A DNA stretch of 9,989 nucleotides from Burkholderiales bacterium (GTDB lineage Bacteria > Pseudomonadota > Gammaproteobacteria > Burkholderiales > Burkholderiaceae_D), in assembly GCA_016197345.1 (NCBI GenBank), contig JACPVY010000457.1, positions 1 through 9,989 of the forward strand, given 5' to 3'. The translations under genes and the position numbers were made by a program. The notes beneath the pieces were generated by a model. That model was given only the letters and a program-made list of their open reading frames with translations. It did no database searches and had not been told where the DNA came from. Of the stretch, positions 5,996-9,989 are shown piece by piece; the first letter of the stretch is position 1, and every line of letters starts with the position of its first letter.

Positions 5996-7222
5996 TTAGG
6001 AAATATAGTTAAACAGGGACAAACCAGCGATTTTGGTATATGAGCGTTGCGCCGCTTCCAAGGTGGTTTGCTGTTGTGTGAACGATGAAATCGCCTTGGT
6101 GTAATCTAAATCCTGCAAATCCGATAGCGTTTGTTTGTATTGAATGTTGATATCGTCACCCGAGCTATCGAGGTAATCCAGTTCGCGTAAGTGCGAGCCT
6201 ATCGTCGAACGGACCGATAGCAAATTATCCAAGGCATTATTCAAATTCGCATTCGCAGTGTTCAAGGCATTGGTCAAATTCGCTTGCCCGGTCGAGCCAG
6301 ATGCTGGTTGACCTAGCGCCGTAATTAAACTCGTCAATGTCGTAAAAATACTTTGATTTTGGCTAGGCTGAACGGTAAATACGTCGCCATTTGCCGGCGC
6401 CCCGGTGACGTCGAACTGCAAGCCATCAAACGCAATTGGCTGCCCTGCGGTAAATGGATTGCCCGCAGAAACCGGGGTATTGGTGGTGGTATTGAGAATA
6501 TCAAACGTCGTCACTGGTGGCGTGGTAGCGGAAACGTTAAAGGTGACGCTATAGTTTTGCCCCGTCAATTGCGAGGCATTCGTGACCGAACCAATCGAGA
6601 CGATGCCCGACCCGGTATTAGGAGGCGCAGTGCCGGGCGCGGTGACAAAGGTGCCATTGCCTGTGATATTGCCTTCAAAAATCGAGTGCCCAGAATCGCT
6701 AATAGGAATATTGCGTGACGAACCGACTTGCAAAAAACGCTGTCCTTGGTCACCTTGATACTGCGCGCCTGTAGCCGTTTTAATGAAAGGCAAGGTACTG
6801 GAACGAAAGCCAGAAAACAAATAGCCCCCCGCACCGTCGGCGGTATTGGCAATCGCTAGCAAATCGTCGAGCCGCCCTTTTAAATCGGTCGCGAGCGAAG
6901 CGCGGTCAGCATCCGATAAACCACCGTGCCCGGCGTTAATCGCAATTTGCTTCACATCATGCATCAAATTGGTGGCCGAACTGAGCGCACTTTCGACTTG
7001 TGACAAGGAGCTATTCGCGTTTTGGCGATTGACAGAAAATTGATCGTTAATCGACTGCGATTGCACCACTTCCAGCGCACGCGACGCCGCAATTGGATCA
7101 TCCGCCGCCGTTAAATTGCGTTTGCCCGTCGATAATTGCAATTGGGTCTTGGCTAAACCAGATTGCAAGCTACCGATCTGGTTAATGCCTGCCTCAAAAA
7201 TGCCATTGGTACTTACACGCAT
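5996..7222 (-). CDS. flgL: Flagellar hook-filament junction protein FlgL (HAP3)
   Basis: This 408-residue protein is the second hook-filament junction protein, a flagellin-like subunit placed between FlgK and the filament. The N-terminus MRVSTNGIFEAG with LSTGKRNLTAADDPIAASRAL is the conserved coiled-coil entry shared by FlgL and flagellins. The C-terminus (about 320-408: NLNNALDNLLSVRSTIGS, then DLDYTKAISSFTQQQTTLEA) is the matching helix. Between them, about 205-290, is an inserted beta-rich module rich in Thr, Asn and Gly, ending GLQFDVTGAPANGDVFTVQP. That module resembles one in FlgK and makes this FlgL longer than the ~320-residue enteric form. The ATG at 7220-7222 has AAGGAG (7229-7234) six bases upstream. 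It follows flgK by 31 bases, so both are read from the FliA-type promoter. It is exported by the flagellar type III system. Confidence 0.95.
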   Translation of the reverse strand: MRVSTNGIFEAGINQIGSLQSGLAKTQLQLSTGKRNLTAADDPIAASRALEVVQSQSINDQFSVNRQNANSSLSQVESALSSATNLMHDVKQIAINAGHGGLSDADRASLATDLKGRLDDLLAIANTADGAGGYLFSGFRSSTLPFIKTATGAQYQGDQGQRFLQVGSSRNIPISDSGHSIFEGNITGNGTFVTAPGTAPPNTGSGIVSIGSVTNASQLTGQNYSVTFNVSATTPPVTTFDILNTTTNTPVSAGNPFTAGQPIAFDGLQFDVTGAPANGDVFTVQPSQNQSIFTTLTSLITALGQPASGSTGQANLTNALNTANANLNNALDNLLSVRSTIGSHLRELDYLDSSGDDINIQYKQTLSDLQDLDYTKAISSFTQQQTTLEAAQRSYTKIAGLSLFNYIS

Positions 7223-7253
7223 GATCTACTCCTTTTTTCTGCACCCGGTGCTA

Positions 7254-9239
7254 CTATCGACCCGCTGCCGCGATCAAGGTATCAAATAACTGCCCTGCAA
7301 TTTGCATGACTTTACCAGCCGCTTGGTAAGCTTGTTGATAGCGCATCAAATTCGCTGCTTCTTCATCCAAATTGACCCCAGCTTGCGCTTGTTCAACATC
7401 TTTGGCCTGCTGCAAAAAGGCGCTACTTGCATCGGTATTGACTTGAATTTCCCGTGCTTTATTCCCCACTAAACCCACCATCTCGGCATAAGCACCTTGA
7501 TACGTCGCGGTGCCTTTCTCCAAGACCGTTGCAGTTTGCAAGGCGCCCAGCAAACGGGCATTACGGTTATCGCCGACGCCACTTAAGTTTTGCGCGATGG
7601 TGAAGGTATCGCCGGCACCGGGTTGCCCGGTGAAATCGATATTGATACCACCAAAGCTGATTTTGGCGCCAGCGGTATAGGGAATCGAGGCCACTGGCGC
7701 GGTATTCACGGTAGGTACGCCATTGATCGTCACCGTCACATCTTGCGTTGGTGGAAAGCCGGACAAGGTATTGGCAGTCGCATCATAGGTTAAGGTCACC
7801 ACGTTAGGCGACACTAGCGGCGTACCGCCATTGGCTGGCAAATAACTGGCATCGACCACGCCGGGGCTAATTTTGCCGGTCCCTTTATTCGTGGTGCCAT
7901 TGGTCGTCGCGATAGGCGCTGCGGCAGCAATCGTCGAACGATCGGTAATCGCCACCGAAAACAATTTCGCGCCATCGATTGTCGGGCGAATCAAGAAATT
8001 ATCACCACGCGCGGTCGGAATCGAGCCGGCAACAAGGTTCAGGCTAAAGCCATCGGTTTGCGCGGCAGCCGTTGCTGCGGCTAGATCGGTGTTGGACAAT
8101 ATTTTATTGTCGGATAAGCGTGTCAAGGCGTAATTCGTGCCGTCGAATTGCAATTGGTAATCGCTAGTCGTCAGTTTGGTGGCATCAGTCACCGTCGCAG
8201 TCAAGCCAGCATTGCCAATATTCAAAATGCTAGGGGTCACGACTGGCGTGGAAGTATTGAAGAAGTTGCCGCCCAAATTGCCATTCAAATCCTGCCCTAA
8301 TTGATGTTGGGCATTGAAGGTAGTCGCCAGACCCAGTGCGATGCGGCCTAAAGAATTTTGCGCGACATCAAGGGTTTGCGTGCGAAATTGAAACAGGCCG
8401 CCCATTTTGCCGCCCGTCAGCGCATCTTCTGGCAAGGTACTGACGTTGCCATTGATCAAATACCCGACTTCCACCCGATTCAAATCGGTCGCAGATTTGG
8501 TTGCCGCCAACTGAAACACACTGCCGCCAACCACCAACGGCTGACCATTGCCGATGGAAACGGTGTAAGTTTCGTCCGATTGCTTAACTACCGTCGCTTT
8601 CACTTCTTTATTCAGCTCCGCCACCAATTGATCGCGCTGATCCATCAAGTCATTCGGTGGTTTAAATTGATCCGAGGCGAGCAAGGCAATCGATTCATTG
8701 AGCTTACCAATTTGCGTCGCATACGAGTTGATGACGCTGACGCTAGAAGTGATTTGGCTATCGACACCCTCGCGGATTTCAGACAGGCGATTGTCCATGC
8801 CTTGAAAACGGGCGGCGAGCGAATCAGCGGTGGAAAGAATCGCTTGGCGCGAGGCGACGGAAGCGGGGTTGGAGGCGAGATCTTGTACGCCCTTGAAAAA
8901 ATCTTGTAATGCGGGAGAAAGCCCGGAAGCGGTATCGGCCAGCAAATTATCGACTTGGCGGATTTGCGAATAATAGCTATCGAGGGAACTGTAATTAGTT
9001 TGTGCGCTAACGACTTGATTACTCAAAAATTCGTTATAAACGCGCTTGATTTCACCGATTTTGGTGCCGCCGCCAACAAAGCCATAACCTGCATTTTGCG
9101 CGGCAGCCGAGGCTTGAATCACTTGTTGGCGGTTATAACCGGGGGTGCTGGCATTGGCAATGTTATGGCCAGTCGTATTTAATCCCGCCTGTGCGGCCTG
9201 AATTGCTGTCTGGGCGATAGCGATTAGATTGGATGGCAT
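7254..9239 (-). CDS. flgK: Flagellar hook-filament junction protein FlgK (HAP1)
   Basis: This 661-residue protein forms the first junction ring on the hook. The N-terminus carries the rod/hook signature NTTGHNIANASTPGYNRQ (21-38). The C-terminus carries NLDEEAANLMRYQQAYQAAG (623-642) and QIAGQLFDTLIAA, the paired D0 helices of the axial-protein family. The central D1 helical region spans roughly 80-330. Two beta-rich inserts follow, about 341-420 (ending RGDNFLIRP) and 455-552 (ending GINIDFTGQPGAGDTFTI). They account for the length beyond the ~550 residues of enteric FlgK, and the second resembles the FlgL insert. The ATG at 9237-9239 has only a weak AGAG ribosome site (9244-9247). The gene follows flgJ after 103 bases containing a sigma-28 promoter. 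The product leaves the cell through the flagellar export channel with the FlgN chaperone. Confidence 0.96.
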   Translation of the reverse strand: MPSNLIAIAQTAIQAAQAGLNTTGHNIANASTPGYNRQQVIQASAAAQNAGYGFVGGGTKIGEIKRVYNEFLSNQVVSAQTNYSSLDSYYSQIRQVDNLLADTASGLSPALQDFFKGVQDLASNPASVASRQAILSTADSLAARFQGMDNRLSEIREGVDSQITSSVSVINSYATQIGKLNESIALLASDQFKPPNDLMDQRDQLVAELNKEVKATVVKQSDETYTVSIGNGQPLVVGGSVFQLAATKSATDLNRVEVGYLINGNVSTLPEDALTGGKMGGLFQFRTQTLDVAQNSLGRIALGLATTFNAQHQLGQDLNGNLGGNFFNTSTPVVTPSILNIGNAGLTATVTDATKLTTSDYQLQFDGTNYALTRLSDNKILSNTDLAAATAAAQTDGFSLNLVAGSIPTARGDNFLIRPTIDGAKLFSVAITDRSTIAAAAPIATTNGTTNKGTGKISPGVVDASYLPANGGTPLVSPNVVTLTYDATANTLSGFPPTQDVTVTINGVPTVNTAPVASIPYTAGAKISFGGINIDFTGQPGAGDTFTIAQNLSGVGDNRNARLLGALQTATVLEKGTATYQGAYAEMVGLVGNKAREIQVNTDASSAFLQQAKDVEQAQAGVNLDEEAANLMRYQQAYQAAGKVMQIAGQLFDTLIAAAGR

Positions 9240-9295
9240 GATTCTCTGTCTTTCATAAACACTGGCGCTGCAAGCAAAACCTCACTCTCAAGCCG

Positions 9296-9322
9296 TCAAC
9301 GGCATTCTGTGGCAAAACTTGA
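9296..9322 (-). promoter_or_regulatory. FliA (sigma-28) promoter of flgKL
   Basis: On the minus strand TCAAGTTT (9315-9322) matches the sigma-28 -35 consensus TAAAGTTT in seven of eight bases. After exactly 11 bases GCCGTTGA (9296-9303) matches GCCGATAA in six of eight, including the essential GCCG. Transcription would start near 9289, about 50 bases before the flgK ATG. In enteric bacteria flgKL has its own FliA-dependent late promoter, so both position and sequence fit. This would raise junction-protein synthesis after the hook is finished. The -10 lies inside a small GCCG-TTGA-CGGC inverted repeat, probably incidental. Confidence 0.72.
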
Positions 9323-9342
9323 ATGAGGCGCTTTGGTTGTCG

Positions 9343-9989
9343 TCAAGAGTTTTTTGCAATGGATGGCGTATCACTCAGCGAATTATTGATAATCCGTGTC
9401 AATTTTGCAGCATAGTTAGGATCTGTCGCGTAGCCCGCTTTTTGCAAACCGCGGGCAAAGCTGGTTGCATCTTTCGAATTTGCTATCACGTTTTCATAAC
9501 GTGGATTTTTCGACAACAGATTACCGTAATCTTTAAAAGCCTCGGCATAGGAATCATAGGCACGGAATTTTTCACGTCTTGCATGGGGTACGCCATTCAC
9601 ATATTCAGTCGTTACCGCTTCCACCACTTTGCCCTTCCAGCCAGAAGTAGCCTTGATACCAAATAAATTGTGGCTCGCTTTACCGTCGGCCCCGATCAAT
9701 TCGCGCCGCCCCCAGCCTGATTCGAGCGCCGCTTGCCCTAGCAGGAATTTAGCAGGAATTCCCGTGCTGCGGCTGGCTTCTTCGGCTTGGCTGGCTAATT
9801 TTGATTGAAACTCGCGCACATGCGCAGGTTGGCGCGAGTTGCTGCTCACCTCACCAGCGCTACTAAGCGCATTCACGCTACGGCTTTTGTGGGTGCTACG
9901 CCAGTCGTCGATACTTAGGGGCGCAACTTGGCTCGTTTTCGTGGTGCTGGTTTGCGCGCTCAATTGGCTAAGGGCATTCATCGACAATA
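9343..9989 (-). CDS. flgJ: FlgJ, C-terminal peptidoglycan hydrolase part (5' end beyond the right edge)
   Basis: The visible ~215 residues are the C-terminal half of FlgJ, the rod-cap protein that cuts peptidoglycan so the flagellar rod can pass. A Ser/Thr-rich linker (about 1-55) leads into the GH73 beta-N-acetylglucosaminidase domain. It has IPAKFLLGQAALESGWG (catalytic-type Glu89 counted from the TTG at 9987), HNLFGIK, TTEYVNG (Glu128) and the closing GYATDPNYAAKLTRIIN motif. No stop codon appears upstream before the window ends. The usual N-terminal rod-binding domain (~100 residues) is missing, so the gene very likely continues to the right. An internal ATG at 9979-9981 could be mistaken for the start. 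It is followed by flgK after 103 bases. The product acts in the periplasm and in intact form also caps the growing rod. Confidence 0.93.
   Translation of the reverse strand, partial: LSMNALSQLSAQTSTTKTSQVAPLSIDDWRSTHKSRSVNALSSAGEVSSNSRQPAHVREFQSKLASQAEEASRSTGIPAKFLLGQAALESGWGRRELIGADGKASHNLFGIKATSGWKGKVVEAVTTEYVNGVPHARREKFRAYDSYAEAFKDYGNLLSKNPRYENVIANSKDATSFARGLQKAGYATDPNYAAKLTRIINNSLSDTPSIAKNS

Noticed and set aside
8358..8909. 183-codon open frame on the plus strand inside flgK
   Set aside because: It lies wholly antisense to a well-supported flgK, has no recognisable domain and is explained by the codon bias of the real gene.
9343..9981. FlgJ as a complete short hydrolase starting at the ATG near 9981
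   Set aside because: No upstream stop is visible, no ribosome site fits within the window, and FlgJ normally has a rod-binding domain ahead of this linker; a partial gene is more likely.

Overview
The window is a run of genes that all read leftwards (minus strand). It appears to join DNA from two different organisms. From about position 485 to the right end, the sequence has a moderate-to-high GC content (about 59% by hand count over 481-720). It carries a typical betaproteobacterial gene set: flagellar rod and hook-junction genes flgJ-flgK-flgL, an FliA-type promoter, receiver-domain proteins and a CcoI/FixI-type copper ATPase. The protein style suggests Burkholderiales, perhaps Oxalobacteraceae; this is a judgement from recognition, not a search result. 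Positions 1 to about 485 are clearly more AT-rich (about 39% GC by hand count over 1-480). They encode the last ~100 residues of a phenylalanyl-tRNA synthetase beta chain (PheT) and then the start of a small membrane protein. That block looks like another, perhaps Patescibacteria-like, genome.

Layout in the direction of transcription, right to left. First is the C-terminal part of FlgJ (peptidoglycan hydrolase domain, cut by the right edge). A 103-base gap holding a near-consensus sigma-28 promoter follows, then flgK and flgL 31 bases apart, closed by a 13-bp hairpin terminator. These make the rod-cap hydrolase and the two hook-filament junction proteins. Next is a monocistronic-looking membrane-anchored M28 zinc peptidase with several membrane segments and a C-terminal soluble domain. 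Then come three separate single-domain response regulators with no kinase or output domain beside them. A 74-residue four-cysteine metal-binding protein overlaps the next gene by ATGA. That gene is a CcoI/FixI-type P-type ATPase.

The ATPase is intact through its heavy-metal domain, actuator domain (TGE) and CPC membrane motif. Just before the expected phosphorylation domain (DKTGT) the reading frame passes directly into the FDX-ACB anticodon-binding domain of PheT. The uninterrupted 534-codon frame is therefore a chimera. A contig misjoin is the simplest explanation, although a real recombination cannot be excluded from the sequence alone.

No tRNA, rRNA, CRISPR array or insertion sequence was recognised, and no stretch above 300 bases lacks a gene.
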